Shown: positions 35,991-47,404 of the stretch, one piece after another | Layout of the letters: each line of letters opens with the position of its first letter | Numbering within the stretch: position 1 is the first letter of the stretch | NCBI GenBank assembly: GCA_012490785.1 | Contig: JAAXCT010001171.1 | Span: forward strand, 124,001-188,000 | Direction: 5' to 3' | Origin: Eragrostis nindensis | Lineage: Eukaryota; Streptophyta; Magnoliopsida; Poales; Poaceae | Length of the DNA stretch: 64,000 nucleotides | Notes under the pieces: model-generated | Told to the model about the DNA's origin: nothing | The model's input: the letters and a program-made list of their open reading frames with translations, nothing else | The model's database searches: none | Program-made: the position numbers and the translations under genes

Positions 35991-36429
35991 GGGAAAAGTT
36001 CCTGTGCTACCGCGGGTTCCCATGCTACCGTGCTACCACTCGGAATAGCGCAAAAACGATGCAACGAAAAATTGCAACAAAAATATGAATGGATAGTGCA
36101 TGCAACGATCTACAATTCATATTTTTGGTTGAGGTGCAACCGAAGCTCGTACAAAAAGATACGAAAAAGAGAAATCAGCCTGTGAATAGTAACGGGTTGC
36201 GGGTGTGTGATGAACAGTTGCAACCCGCACTGTTCACAGTCTGATTTCTCCTTTTTGTATCTTATTGTACGAGCTTCGGTTGCACCTCAACAAAAAATAT
36301 GAATTGTAGATCGTTGCATGCACTATCCATTCATATTTTTGTTGCAATTTTTCGATGCATATTTCTTGTGCTACAGTGCTCGGTAGCACGGTAGCACGAC
36401 AAGGGCCGGTTGCACCGGAACTTCTCTCT
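35991..36429. mobile_element. Foldback element with probable Mutator-type 9-bp duplication
   Basis: 439 bp made almost wholly of two inverted arms. For example, CAACAAAAATATGAATGGAT (36078-36097) and ATGCAACGATCTACAATTCA in the left arm are matched in reverse at about 36295-36360. The outer ends are GGGAAAAGTTCC and GGAACTTCTCTCT. The flanks CCTCTGAAG (35982-35990) and CCTGTGAAG (36430-36438) differ by one base and look like a 9-bp target duplication. No ORF. It lies just upstream of the rhomboid gene. Confidence 0.8.
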
Positions 36430-36438
36430 CCTGTGAAG

Positions 36439-38838
36439 ATCCTGCCCATCTCGCCGCATGCATGTGGTGAATGTCAACTGTTGACTTTAACGGCGGTGCG
36501 GTGGCATCTCGTCTCGACCGATCATGTGAAGTTATAAATTCAGAGATTTTAGTTTTGTCATGCCGAGACCCTGGAACCGTAAGACGGTGGCTGGCGACAG
36601 TATTCTACTACCTGTCCAATGATTCGCGTCATGACATATAAAAATGGGTTTTAGATCTCAAGCTAATGAATGATGATGATGATGCTGCGCTAATAATTAA
36701 TAAGAAACCTCTTCCCCGAACATCCAGTGAAACTTCTTTTGGTAATCAAAAAAGCAATGCGAGTGCCACTCGGTTTCTCTCGCTTTTCGCGATCGCCATA
36801 CTGTAACCGGGTTGGCACCGACAGGGCGCGTGCAATTTGGATGCATCCGATGCTTTGCCCCTACTAACATCTTCCTTCCTTGCAGAAAAAGCAAGACAGT
36901 CCTGTCCCGTTCTGTTCGGGTTCATGAATCATGATCGTCCACTCGTCTCTCATGAAACTTGTGCGAAAACGGACTGCCCACACGCATGTCAGGCAGTCAG
37001 CGATCGATCGAGGAGGAGAGACGGGACCAGCAACCGGGCGGAAAGAGACAGGCAGTTTCTTGTTGCATGGAGAATGGAGGAAGGAGAAGAAAGCGATTGG
37101 CGCGTGGGTGGGTTCGAAAGCCTGACGAGCCGGATGCGCGGCCTGGACATCCATCGTTGCTTCACGCGATGACGAATGACAGGCGCAGGCTCCCGCGTGG
37201 CGCTGTTCTTTTGTGCTTCGTTCTCGATCGCGTTGGCGTGTGTGAGTTGGCGGCCGCCATCTGGAAGCTGCCGAGTGAGCAGACGACGCAGTGCAGCTGG
37301 CCGTCTTCGGCGTGTCGGTCCCAGCAGCGTGTTTTGGTTGGTGGGCGGGACTGGAGGGATTCGATTCGCCGAGCTGGGGGCTTGGCTTGTTTACGGCGGC
37401 CGACAAGGCCCCCGTCCCTTGCCCATGTGCGTCGAATGATCTATCGGGCTCCATTGGTGATGTGCAAGTTTTGCAGAGCTTGATTAGGAGATGTTTTTTT
37501 GTTGATGCAGTGGCACCAGACTGCTCATCGATTAGCTGTGCGCTCTAATTCAATGACGAGATTCTGCTTCGTATGATGGAGGCGGATACAATTATTGAGG
37601 TTTATTGAGAACACAACCAACTCACGGGATTCGTATCTATTTTCAGCTAAGCAACAGAGTTAGTAGACCATTCGCGAGAGAGAGAGAGAGAGAGGAGCAT
37701 CCTAGATTCCTAGTTGACTGGTCAAAATCGGTCAAACGAGTAAAACAACCATTCCCGTCTGTTTATTGGACCCAAATACGAGCCGTCGTGCGTGGACAGT
37801 CTTTCTCTAACCCGATGGGCCTCATTGCCTCAACGGTGAGGCAATGAGGCAACGCCGGACAACTAAACTCGGCCTGCCCGAAGCAAACGGTGGGATCAAA
37901 CTGGGCCTCCACTTGGCCCAGGCAACGCCGCTTCTACGCTTTGTCAGTCGAATTCTAGCCGCAGACAACAGATCCAACGGTCAATCAAACCCCAGGGGCG
38001 GTCGCTACTCCATTTAGCGACCATCCCCCGACCCCGCTGGGCTATGCCTCCTCGCCGGCGGGCACGCTCTCCTGACTCGCCGGCTCGCCGCCGCCGTGGA
38101 GGCATCGCACTTAACGTATCCGGCGTCTGCGCCATGACCAGAACGCTCCCGGAACGCCGTCGCGGCCCTGCATTCCGTCCTTCCCGGCCTCGAGGTGGTC
38201 CACCCGCCTGGGTTCAGTCACTTCAGTGTCTCGCTGATACTGACCGCGTCCATGCCATGATCGGCTGAAGAGATACCTACAGGCAGACTGGTACGCTCCA
38301 ACGTGGAAAGGGCTGAAGGTATCCATCCCTTCACACGACCCGATCCATGGAACACCAGCAGAAATGTGCCAGTGACATACACTGCTGTCAAACAGAAATG
38401 AAGGGGGAATGAGAGTCCATCATCTAGATGTTAAGAATTCAGAAACGTGAGCCGCATCAGGAGGTATTTTAGCCTAGAGCGCATCTGATGGTTTTCCTTA
38501 GAGAAGGGCGGAATTCAGCAGTTCATGGCAAAAGTTCTCATAGAAGAAAGATATGTAGCAGTATAGTATCATCTCTGTAATAATCTGTATATCTCATTTT
38601 CAGGGTCAGGGGTAGGAAACATATTGCTTGCGTGGCACCAGGACCACGCGATTTCATGACAAAACACTGTCCATCTTACACTGAGCTTCCATCTATATTA
38701 TCGCCATCACCACCGCTAATCAGCGATGACCAACGGCCTTAAATAACTGAACTAATAATGTACCGGAACACTATACTTCAGCACCATTTGTTGCTGCTGC
38801 TGCTTCTTCTTCAGGACAACTCCCAAATACTAGTATGC
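36439..38838. other. intergenic, no supported gene
   Basis: Overlapping ORFs at 36840-37550 and 38044-38330 without domains. Contains a (GA)n run at about 37676-37694 and a hairpin at 37819-37850. The right part is the 3' flank of the hydrolase gene. Confidence 0.4.
37819..37850. repeat. Perfect 14-bp hairpin with 4-nt loop
   Basis: GCCTCATTGCCTCA, loop ACGG, then TGAGGCAATGAGGC. No gene of known type around it. Confidence 0.85.
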
Positions 38839-40959
38839 TTAACCGAACATGGTCCTAAGGACGGTGTCTCCCAGCCCAGGGACCGCAGACATGAAGTGCC
38901 CGGTGCCTGGGAGCTCATGGTAGTTGAGCCAGCTGAGGCGGCTGGCGAGGTGTCTCTGCAACACCACCGGCACCAGCCCGTCCTCGTCGCCCTGCCACAG
39001 GTGGACCGGGCACGGCGGCTTCGGCAGGCTCATCGGGTCGAACTCCCACTTCCCGAACATGACCATCATGTCGCGGTAGTACGACTCGTGGATGCCTTGC
39101 TGCGTCGCCAGCTCCCTCTTCTGCACCCACGAACAGCGCAAAGTGTTGTTAGCAATGGCGTTTACAGTACTTGATGAAGAACAAATAAGAAGCGCGGAGC
39201 AGGTGAGGTGAACACCTTCTGAAGCGTGCCATCGGCGGTGAGGTTGCGACGGGTCTCGGCATCGCGTTTGTTGGGCAAGTATGTGGTGTTGGCGACGACG
39301 GTGGAGGTAGGGAGCCAGCTCTGCTCCATCCACCAGTGGAGGATGCCAGGAGCGTGGTGCGACACGCGCAGCGCCCATTGGTCGCCCACCTCCTGCTTGG
39401 AGTACACCTCGGCGGCCAGCTCCGCAGGGAACCCTGGCCACCAGTAGTTCACCACCGGCGCCATCATCGCCGCGCCAGCGATCCTGCACACAGTGATTCA
39501 CATTTCTTTCTTTAACACAACACTCTTATGTCGGAAGACCAAAATGACACTGCGATTCGTGGTCTTCACATCATTGCGCGCAACTGCGTTGTTGCTCACC
39601 TGTCAGGGATGTATTTGAGGGGGCCCCAAACGGCATGGCAGCCGAGGGAGATGCCGATCACGTAGAACTTGGGGCCTAGTCCGAGCGCGTCCGCGAGCTC
39701 CTCCACGTCAAGCGCTGCACTCTTCACAGAGCGGTTGGGGTTCGGGTCGCTCTCGCCATAGCCGGCGCGGTCAAAGCCCACCATGTACACGCCCAGCTCC
39801 TCGGCCACTTCCTGAAAGTCACAGCAGAATTAGGACTTTGTTGAGAAAGAACACATCGTATTGGCATGGCACATCAAGAGAGCATGGTTCAGTGGAACTG
39901 TTGACCATATGGCATGGTCAGGTCAAAAAGGCCATTCTTTTGACGAATTGACGCGTGTGATTGCAGTTAGTCCATGATCAGATATTTTAGAGTGCAAATG
40001 GTGGTTAGGTTTGTTTGGACTTGGCTTTCCATCTAATCAATTCCGTTTATTGGTGACAGCTCTGCTTGGCTCTGAATTCATATCAATTTTCAAGCTGTTC
40101 AAGGAGGGCGGAAAAGGGCATGCCAAAAAAATCAATAATGGTCAACATATGGTGAGCGTTTCTGATATTTGTCTTGACAAAACAGATATACCAGCGCAAA
40201 AAAGGGTGAGCTTAATGAGCATCCCAAGCCATAGAACGCCTATGCGAGACAATTTCCTTATCTTTCTGAAATTGAAATGCACTAGAAAATTCCTCAAAAA
40301 ATGCACTAGAAATGTGAACTGGTTTGCAACCTATTCACCACGGTATGTGTATAATCGTAGAGATCGCAAAATCAGGCAATGTAGCAAGTTTGCCCCCAAG
40401 CACTTGTGATGAATCAACATCAATCAACAGAACATGAAAAAGCTACAAGCTTTTCGATCGCTATCCGCTATTACGCGCGCCGAAAGACCGATTCCACTGT
40501 CGCGCTCGCCGAATTCTAGTAAGCAATCACAAGGGAATTGCCCCGAATACTAACCGGCGCGGCGCGGAGGGAGTCGAGGCGGGAGCCGGTGAAGCCGTGG
40601 GAGAGGACGACCTTGAACCGGGCGTCCTCCTTGCGCACGCCCGACTCCGCGTACGCCAGGTGCCGCCCGTCCCTCAGCCTCACCCTCTGCGCCGTCACCG
40701 GCGGGCCCCCCGGCGTCCCGCACAGCCGCGGCGGCGGCGGCGGCGGCACGGCCCAATGGATCCACCTGGCCAGCGCGCCGACGAGCGGGCCCATGGGCGA
40801 GTCCGCTGCCGCTTCGCCCGGCCGCCTCTTGGCGGCGCAGCTGAGCACGGGCGCCTTGGCCAGCAGCTCCATTGCCCCGAGCCGAGCTGGGCGCGGCCGG
40901 CGTCTAGGTCTCAGGCTCCAGGAGAGGAGGGGAGAGGCGACGGCGGAGATCACGGGCAT
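38839..40959 (-). CDS. Alpha/beta hydrolase-fold protein
   Basis: Four exons: 40959-40555, 39811-39600, 39483-39216, 39120-38839 (TAA); 1167 bp, 388 residues, in phase, intact. From the ATG at 40959 the N-terminus (MPVISAVASPLLSWSLRPRR) is rich in Ser/Arg and may be a plastid transit peptide; a second ATG at 40872 would drop it. Core: VRLRDGRHLAYAESG, the oxyanion-type SHGFTGSR, FDRAGYGESDPNPNRS, nucleophile elbow GISLGCHAVWG (G-x-S-x-G with Ser), the acid in WQGDEDGLVPV and the catalytic His in PGTGHFMSAVPG. So the Ser-Asp-His triad is complete. Plants have a small family with the HGFTGSR motif; substrates are unknown. A very similar first exon lies upstream at 43046-43357 and could splice to the same exon 2. 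Confidence 0.9.
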
Positions 40960-43045
40960 TTCCTTGCTGGCACCGCCTGCCGCTATTACTCCCACTACTA
41001 ATTAATTCGGCGTGGCACGGTTTCTGGTTCGGAAACGTGGCCACGTCTGATCCGGCCTCGGCTGCTGCAATTTTCTCCACCGAGTTTGACAGTGTACTAC
41101 AGCTCATCCATCCAGAAGATGAGACGAGATTACCGACTGGTAGGCTGCCTACCCGGTTGGTGGCCACCACGTCCTCCAGCTCACTGTGGAAGGAAAACGT
41201 GTTTACAACGCTCATCCTTCATGCTGACCGCGCCCGTGATTTGGCGCGCTAATCGTTCGTCCGCCTGCTCCATGCTGAGTCAGGCGGGACTGGCGTGTGT
41301 TAGAGTGGCTTTGTCGAGTGTCTCTAGCATTCGAGAAACAACAGATTTCTCGTAATGCTAATAAGCTAATTTGAAGATTTAGCTTATATATTTCATTAAC
41401 AAGCAAGCCAATAAGCTCGCTAGATATCTATCCCTCATTGGAACCGACGGTGCTCCCTTTTAAAAATAATAAAACGAAACCGATCGCTCTAAAAGTTGGT
41501 TAGTTACAGGTAGCCAACTTGCATGCGGACAACAGTGATTGGATAGCTTAGCTTCAGCGCGAACGAAGGGATCGATAGTGACTCTCCTCCATTATTCTTG
41601 GACTGGGAGCAAGAAGAAGCAACATGGTCGTTGCTGTCAATCAACGTTATTATTATCTGTCCTCGTGTAGGCGTGGACGTCTTGACTAAGCACAGATATG
41701 GAGAGAAATGAAGCTGTAATATTAATAACCTTGTTCGTGAATGTTTATTAGTCCATTCGGTGAGCTAACTTCTTCCTCTTTTTTATCCTTTGTACTTGCA
41801 ATTGTGAGGTTTGGTTGGACCTTATACATGTTCCGAGTTATTATACATGGTGCAAACTTCTAACCAGAAAGTGACCATGTTAGCCAGGTGAGTCTCTTGT
41901 TTTAACACAGCTGTTAGCAGCCAGGTACCATGTTAAAAGGACTACGTAGAAAAGAAAATGAAAGAAAAGAAACTGGCTGCGTCGACAGTACCTAACCCTG
42001 AAGCAAACCAAAAAAGATGCCATCGAATCCGGCTAAACTTCTGAACCACGACAAAATGAACTATGCGAAGCTATACGCAATTCAGTCGGGAGCTTATGCT
42101 TCACACCACAAGTTTGCCATTTGTCCGTTACTCCATATAGCAACATATACCAAGTACACGGACGGTGAAACATGCGTGAGGAGGATGCATCGATGCGTAC
42201 AACCTGGAAGCTGTTAGCGGTCAGTTCCTTATTAGATGCATGCGTACCCGCATCTTCTTTGTGCTAGCTAGCGCTACCATTCGGGAATCTGCCAAGGCTG
42301 TGAAAGCAAAAGCTCAAAGACAGGTTCCACCCTGTGTGCTAGTTAGTTGCCGTCCCAACCCTTTGCAAACAAGAATCTTGTGACTTTGGATGCCAGGCAC
42401 GCAACTGGCAAGGTACTGGAACTCAGCATGTTTCAGTCCTAGAAAATGAGTTATTTTTGCTTGTATTTATTTTAAATAAATGGAGCTGTTCAGTCTTGTT
42501 CCAAACTACTAGTAACGGCACCTCCAGTGACCTACCAACCAACCATCAACAACGACTTGGATGGAGAAGCCATGACAGGTTCACACACGAGCTTGGAAGC
42601 TACGCAGATGAGACTTGGCAGGTAGGTCAGCAGAGAAAACGCTGCTTCACCTAACAAAGAATTCCGTCTTGGGAGTTTAGGCAGTCTACGCTATAGCGGC
42701 GCGCCACCGAACGTACGAGCTCATCATCCCTCATATATACCCGACTTTTCTTTCCTCTCAGCTTTCGACACCGACAGGGGCCTTCCCTCTCGCTCGCAGC
42801 TAACTAGCTAGCCTAACCATGACACTAATCATGCTTCACATGGGCACGTAATCGCTGGTGCTACTAGTAGATACCGAAAAGATCAGAGGGTTTGTTCGAG
42901 CCTCGTTGTCTAGCTAGTTCATTTTGCACATGTTTTTTTTTAAAATTAAACTGCACGCAAGAACAGCCATGCATGTATAATATTGCGACGGACGTAATCA
43001 TCAGGACAGGAATGATGCATGGCAGAAAAAAAATATAGTATATAC
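40960..43045. other. spacer between the two hydrolase first exons
   Basis: No coding exon of the hydrolase type is seen here, and no other supported gene. If the upstream exon is used, this is intron. Confidence 0.5.
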
Positions 43046-43357
43046 CTGCGAGGCGCGGACGCTGTCTTCGCGGGAGCCGGTGAATCCGTGGGAGAAGACG
43101 ACCTTGAAGCGCGCCTTGTCCTTGGGCACGCCACTCTCGCAGTATGCCAGGTGGCGTCCGTCCCGCAGCCTGACCCGCGGCGCCGTCACCGGCGGGCCGC
43201 CCTCCGTGCCGCACACCCGCGGCGGCGGCGGCTGCACGGTGCGGGACATCCATCCGGCGAGGGAGCCCAGCAGCGCGGTGGCCGGCGCCGGCGACACCAC
43301 GCCGCCCTTGGCCGCGCCCTCCTCGTCCCACACCTGCGGCATCGACGTCACCCACAT
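43046..43357 (-). CDS. Second first exon of the alpha/beta hydrolase, or truncated paralogue
   Basis: ATG at 43357 (MWVTSMPQVWDEEG), 104 codons, ending at a good phase-0 donor (TCGCAG|GTATAT). It shares CGTxGGPPVTA, RVRLRDGRHLAY, ESGV, KARFKVVFSHGFTGSR and DSVRA with exon 1 of the hydrolase 2.1 kb further along; the first ~45 residues differ. A TATA box lies upstream. Exons 2-4 with the nucleophile, acid and His are absent between here and 40959. Both first exons end in phase 0, so either can join exon 2 at 39811. It is thus an alternative first exon with its own promoter, or a gene copy that lost its 3' part. Confidence 0.75.
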
Positions 43358-43498
43358 GATCGACGCGCGCGACGCGATGCTCTCTTCTCTCTTTGCTCTT
43401 GGGTGGTGGTGATCGAGTGATGATATCGGAGCAAGCTAAGGAGAAGAGACCGAGGCAGGCGTTGCGGTCTCTGAGCCGTGAGCCTCAACGTGCCGCGG

Positions 43499-43506
43499 CT
43501 TATATA
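43499..43506 (-). promoter_or_regulatory. TATA box upstream of the second hydrolase first exon
   Basis: TATATAAG on the minus strand within a GC-rich region, about 145 bp before the ATG at 43357; this leaves a normal 5' UTR of about 110 bases. Confidence 0.6.
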
Positions 43507-43507
43507 G

Positions 43508-44357
43508 GCTGCCGGCCGGGTCGGGTTGGAGGTTGGTGAGTGGGGTCACAACTGCAGAACGGCTGACCTACCAACCCCCGTGATCTAGACAGACACGAAC
43601 GCTCTCGCGTCTCTCTGCAACCAAGACACGATCTGGTCCGCGTGTTTTGGAGTCTCTTTGACTCGCGAGAGGTAGGGGAGCAGGTAAAGAGATCGCGCTG
43701 GGCGGCAAATATTGGAGTCCGAGTCCGCGCGCGGCTTTATCTCAGACGACGTCGTCTCGTCGCTGCCTGTACGTGCGCACAAGCCATGGAGATTTTCTTC
43801 GTTCCCACGGACGACGGAGTGCTCTGCTCACGCGACTGGGTGGCGGTAGGTGGCGCGGACGTGGCGAGCAGCTAGCGGACTACCTGTTCCGCGAGGACCA
43901 GCAGGCAGGCCACCGCTCAGTGGAGTCCATGCGTGCGTGATCTTATTTCTCCCGGGGCGGCGCGCGCGCATTGTGTGGCGGCGCAGCGAGCCATGTTCAT
44001 CACTGTACTAAGCATGTTAATTGCTTAATTCGGTACAGAGCTGACATGCATCCATGAGACTGCCAACGTACACGCGATGGCTTTTTATTTGCTTATTATG
44101 CTTGAAAAAGACGACGGCGAGCACGATGGCCGCAGCCCATGTTGGCCGAGAAAGACACACCGCTGCATGCGCGCGTGATCCGCGGGTGACTGAAGGGCGT
44201 GCACATCGTGTTGTCATGCCTATCTCGGAATACAAAAATACAGTATGTCTGTCTGAGGCATTGGTCTTTTTTGGGTGGAAAGCGCATCGTCATGTGCATG
44301 CTCGATCCACCGGCCGGTACATTGCCGTGGATGGAACGACGCTAATCCAATCCCAAC
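43508..44357. other. promoter region and spacer
   Basis: Upstream of the second hydrolase first exon. Short ORFs at 43642-43875 and 44054-44398 have no domain. Confidence 0.4.
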
Positions 44358-44639
44358 TGCTGAGTTGCATGCACCAACTAACTCACCTAAAAGCTTAAAC
44401 TGATGGGGAAAGGTGAGCAATTCACTTATGGTTCAACACTCCCCATCACGTGCACTCGCGTGGGCGCAAACGTGGAAATAGGAGCGGCGCAGCAGAATAT
44501 ACGGTCACCAGGACTTGAACTCAAGACCTCTGGCTCGATACCATGTTAAGTTGCATGCACGAATCAGTTCACCCACCAACTTAAGCTAAGCTGATGGAAA
44601 GAGATGGGCAATTCACCTATGGTCCAACACTCTCCCTAA
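44358..44639 (-). mobile_element. Miniature LTR retrotransposon (TRIM/SMART-like)
   Basis: About 282 bp. Two direct repeats of about 90-95 bp, 44358-44448 and 44544-44639, share AGTTGCATGCAC, GCAATTCAC.TATGGT and CAACACTC. Read on the minus strand the right copy ends in CTTAACA and is followed at once by TGGTATCGAGCC (44543-44532), which matches the usual tRNA-iMet primer site TGGTATCAGAGCC apart from a short gap. The inner part is under 100 bp and codes for nothing. A clear 5-bp target duplication was not seen. Confidence 0.6.
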
Positions 44640-44979
44640 CGTGGAGGCTCTCTTAGACCTCAGACGTGGAATATTAGAGATACAGTCTAGTGCCAGAGCC
44701 TCCTCGTGTTTCTGTGATAAATTAGAATATTCAGAGGTTCAGACATCAGTCGTAACCAACCATCACTCATATACTATTCGGATATAAAATCTGAATTTAA
44801 ACCAACCCCCTGGAAGGTTAGAGCAAGGCCAATAAAGCTTGTCTGGTCGCAGCAGAAGCTAAGCTAACAGACCAGATTTTACAATAACTTAGCTGAGCGT
44901 GGATTTTTCAAAACAATACTTTATCTTCTATGGACCCCACCTCTTCCTATAGTTAGCAGGCTGAGCGCGAGGGAGATAA

Positions 44980-45335
44980 GGTTAGTCCCAATGATCAATT
45001 TCATTTTGTTGTTTCCAACATGCCACATCATCTAAAATGATTTGAAACCATCAAAGAAACAACTCTCTTCAATGGTAAATTTCATTTTTGTTGTTTCATA
45101 GGCAAGTCATGGTATTTAATTCTTGCATTGTGATTGGGTGGAGAGCTCATGAAATGAAACTCAATGGCTCCAATGGTGGTTTCAATGGGTTTCAAAGTTT
45201 TGGAAATAGTGCAACACTAGTTTCATCTAGATGAAACAACTTTCTTCTCTTTCTTCATAAATCTCATGCCACCTCATCATCTTTGCTTATGTGGCACCTC
45301 ATTTATTGAAAATGAAACTCCCATTAGGAGTAACC
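44980..45335. mobile_element. Nested Tourist-like MITE 1
   Basis: 356 bp. Ends GGTTAGTCCCAATG and CATTAGGAGTAACC with flanking TAA (44977-44979 and 45336-45338). The inside is rich in GTTTCAT/ATGAAAC words. Confidence 0.75.
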
Positions 45336-45338
45336 TAA

Positions 45339-45705
45339 GGCCAATCTCAATGCTTGTTTCATTTGGGTTTCAAACTCATTAAATAACATGCCACATAGAC
45401 AAAAATGGTGATGTGGCATAAAATTGATGAGGAGAGAGAGAAGTTGAGTTTCATTAGGATGAAACCCAGTGTACACGTTTACCTAAATATGAAACTTGAA
45501 TGAAACCTCCATTGAGACTAATTTGTTTCATCTCCACATGTTTCATCCACTACCATTGGTCATTTATATGTGACATTTAAATGACATGCTAGCCTATGAA
45601 ACTATGATATGAAATTATGCATTGAGAACACTTATTTCATTTGCACTTTCATATGACATGGCATCTTTGGAAACCGTTAAACGAAACCTTGCATTGAGAC
45701 TGGTC
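45339..45705. mobile_element. Nested Tourist-like MITE 2
   Basis: 367 bp. Ends GGCCAATCTCAATG and CATTGAGACTGGTC with flanking TAA (45336-45338 and 45706-45708). It abuts element 1 and shares its TAA, and has related inner text, so the two belong to one group. Confidence 0.8.
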
Positions 45706-45849
45706 TAAGAGTGAGAAGAATAGCGGGTCCCACAAAGTTTGCCTAGGCTCCCGTGCCCAGCTAGTCGAGTGCAGGAGCAACAAGGTACCTGTCAGAGACA
45801 GTTTCTCTGTCTTCCACGTAAGAAAATTCCTACGTTGGACCTGCTCTTA

Positions 45850-47404
45850 TACGTCGGGGCATATTTTGGGGAATCCGACTCTGAACTAAACCACTACGAA
45901 TGTTGAGTTGTCATTCCAAGGCGTGTGATAGATAGGCAATCAAACCAAGACCAACTTTTGGATGCTGTCCAAGGGTTAAAAGCAAGGCTAATGACAGCGT
46001 CCACATGTCTGAATAGACTTGCCCTGCACCCTACTTTTTTCCCTTTTGCTTTCAGGAGTCCCATGGATGATGGATGGATGAAGCGCTTGCACTGTGTCCG
46101 ACATCTTGGTGTCATCGCTCACGCTAAGAATTTTTCTAACAGACAAACCAGCTGCTCATCTGGTCTCCAGGTCCAGGACTCACCTGCCCATGTTGACACG
46201 GAAATATAACGCTGAAACCTGTTTGGTCAATTCAATAAGAATACACCACTTCTCTTTCCCTGTGGAAAATAAAATCAACTTAATCATATCTTTTGCAATG
46301 TAGGGATCATAACTACTACCTAATCGGCACTGCAAAATCGAAGGCAGACACAAGCGAGGAGCTATATTATTTTTTTCTGGGCAGGTAGGCAGTTGTTGCT
46401 TTCGTATGGCTGAATGAGCCATGCTTTGCATCATCCTATGGTTAGACTTGAACCGGACGCGATTAAACAATTATTCGGTTTTATGGTGAAAGCGAGTTGA
46501 GCTCAACTGCTTAAGGTCTGCAACACGCTTATGTTTGCCAAGTCAAGCAGTGAAGGAAGCCATAGAGAGACGAACAACTTTTTTTTTTTTTTTTTGCAAG
46601 GGGAGAGACGAACAACTTTTTTTTTTGCAAGGGGAGAGACGAACAACTTTTATCCGTAGTCAAATAACATTTGGTAAAATGACCACTGTGGCTTCTTGCC
46701 AACAGTTCAAATGGAAAATAAAAAGGCAAAATAGTTGGACGCTGCTCACGAAGAGAATATATACTACAGTCTTCACGGTTTTGAAGTCAAAACTTTGTCT
46801 AATTGTTTGTTCACATTATCAGCAAATATCGTTACAGGGTCGACTAAATTGTAAGTGACCTTAGCTTTCTTGGCATGTTTGTGGATAGGAATGCATTTTC
46901 TATCACATCTGGAGTAGGTGAATGCCATATTTATTGAGGAGCCAAAGAAAAGGAACCAGTTGAAAGAGGCAGCCACGACCAGATATATATAAGGGAATAA
47001 TGTACTGTGCTGGACATTTCCGATTTCAGGAATTCAAATTTAAGCTTCCAATTAACCAAAAAGGAAATAACCACATAGTAAGTTCTGGCATGAATACGTG
47101 CTCAACATATCATTTGAGCTATAAGCATCAAATACACCAATATCTCACTGAGTAATGCTCCTATCTTTCATTCAAGGAGCAACATAGCTATTGCTAAGCT
47201 AGCAAGGTTGTATCTTGTATTATGAAACGATTATACATACCAAAAATTACCACGGTTCATTCGTTGAACCGGCAGTGGCCTCATATTTTGGAAAGCAGCC
47301 GCCTCTTCCAAATAAAATCTCAGTACAATGTCAAACACATCTTGAGTATCTGTTGATCCCAACATAGTGAACTTCTTTACTTCCAAGTGCCCAGAATTGA
47401 CAGA
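45850..47404. other. intergenic, no supported gene
   Basis: AT-rich; includes a small tandem repeat (46564-46651) and the 3' flank of OXA1. Confidence 0.4.
46564..46651. repeat. Three tandem copies of a GAGAGACGAACAAC-Tn-GCAAGG unit
   Basis: Units differ mainly in T-tract length (18, 10 and 4 T). It looks like slippage or a poly-T tail duplication. Confidence 0.8.

Larger units (their letters stand above)
44821..45846. mobile_element. Outer Tourist-like MITE interrupted by two others
   Basis: Ends GAGCAAGGCCAA (44821) and TTGGACCTGCTC (45846) are inverted repeats flanked by TTA (44818-44820, 45847-45849). Removing the two inner elements leaves roughly 300 bp, a normal size. Confidence 0.65.

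Noticed and set aside
36864..37550. Possible gene (196 aa minus and 174 aa plus ORFs)
   Set aside because: No recognisable domain, no splice support, open on both strands.
40538..41005. + strand ORF of 155 aa
   Set aside because: Antisense of hydrolase exon 1.
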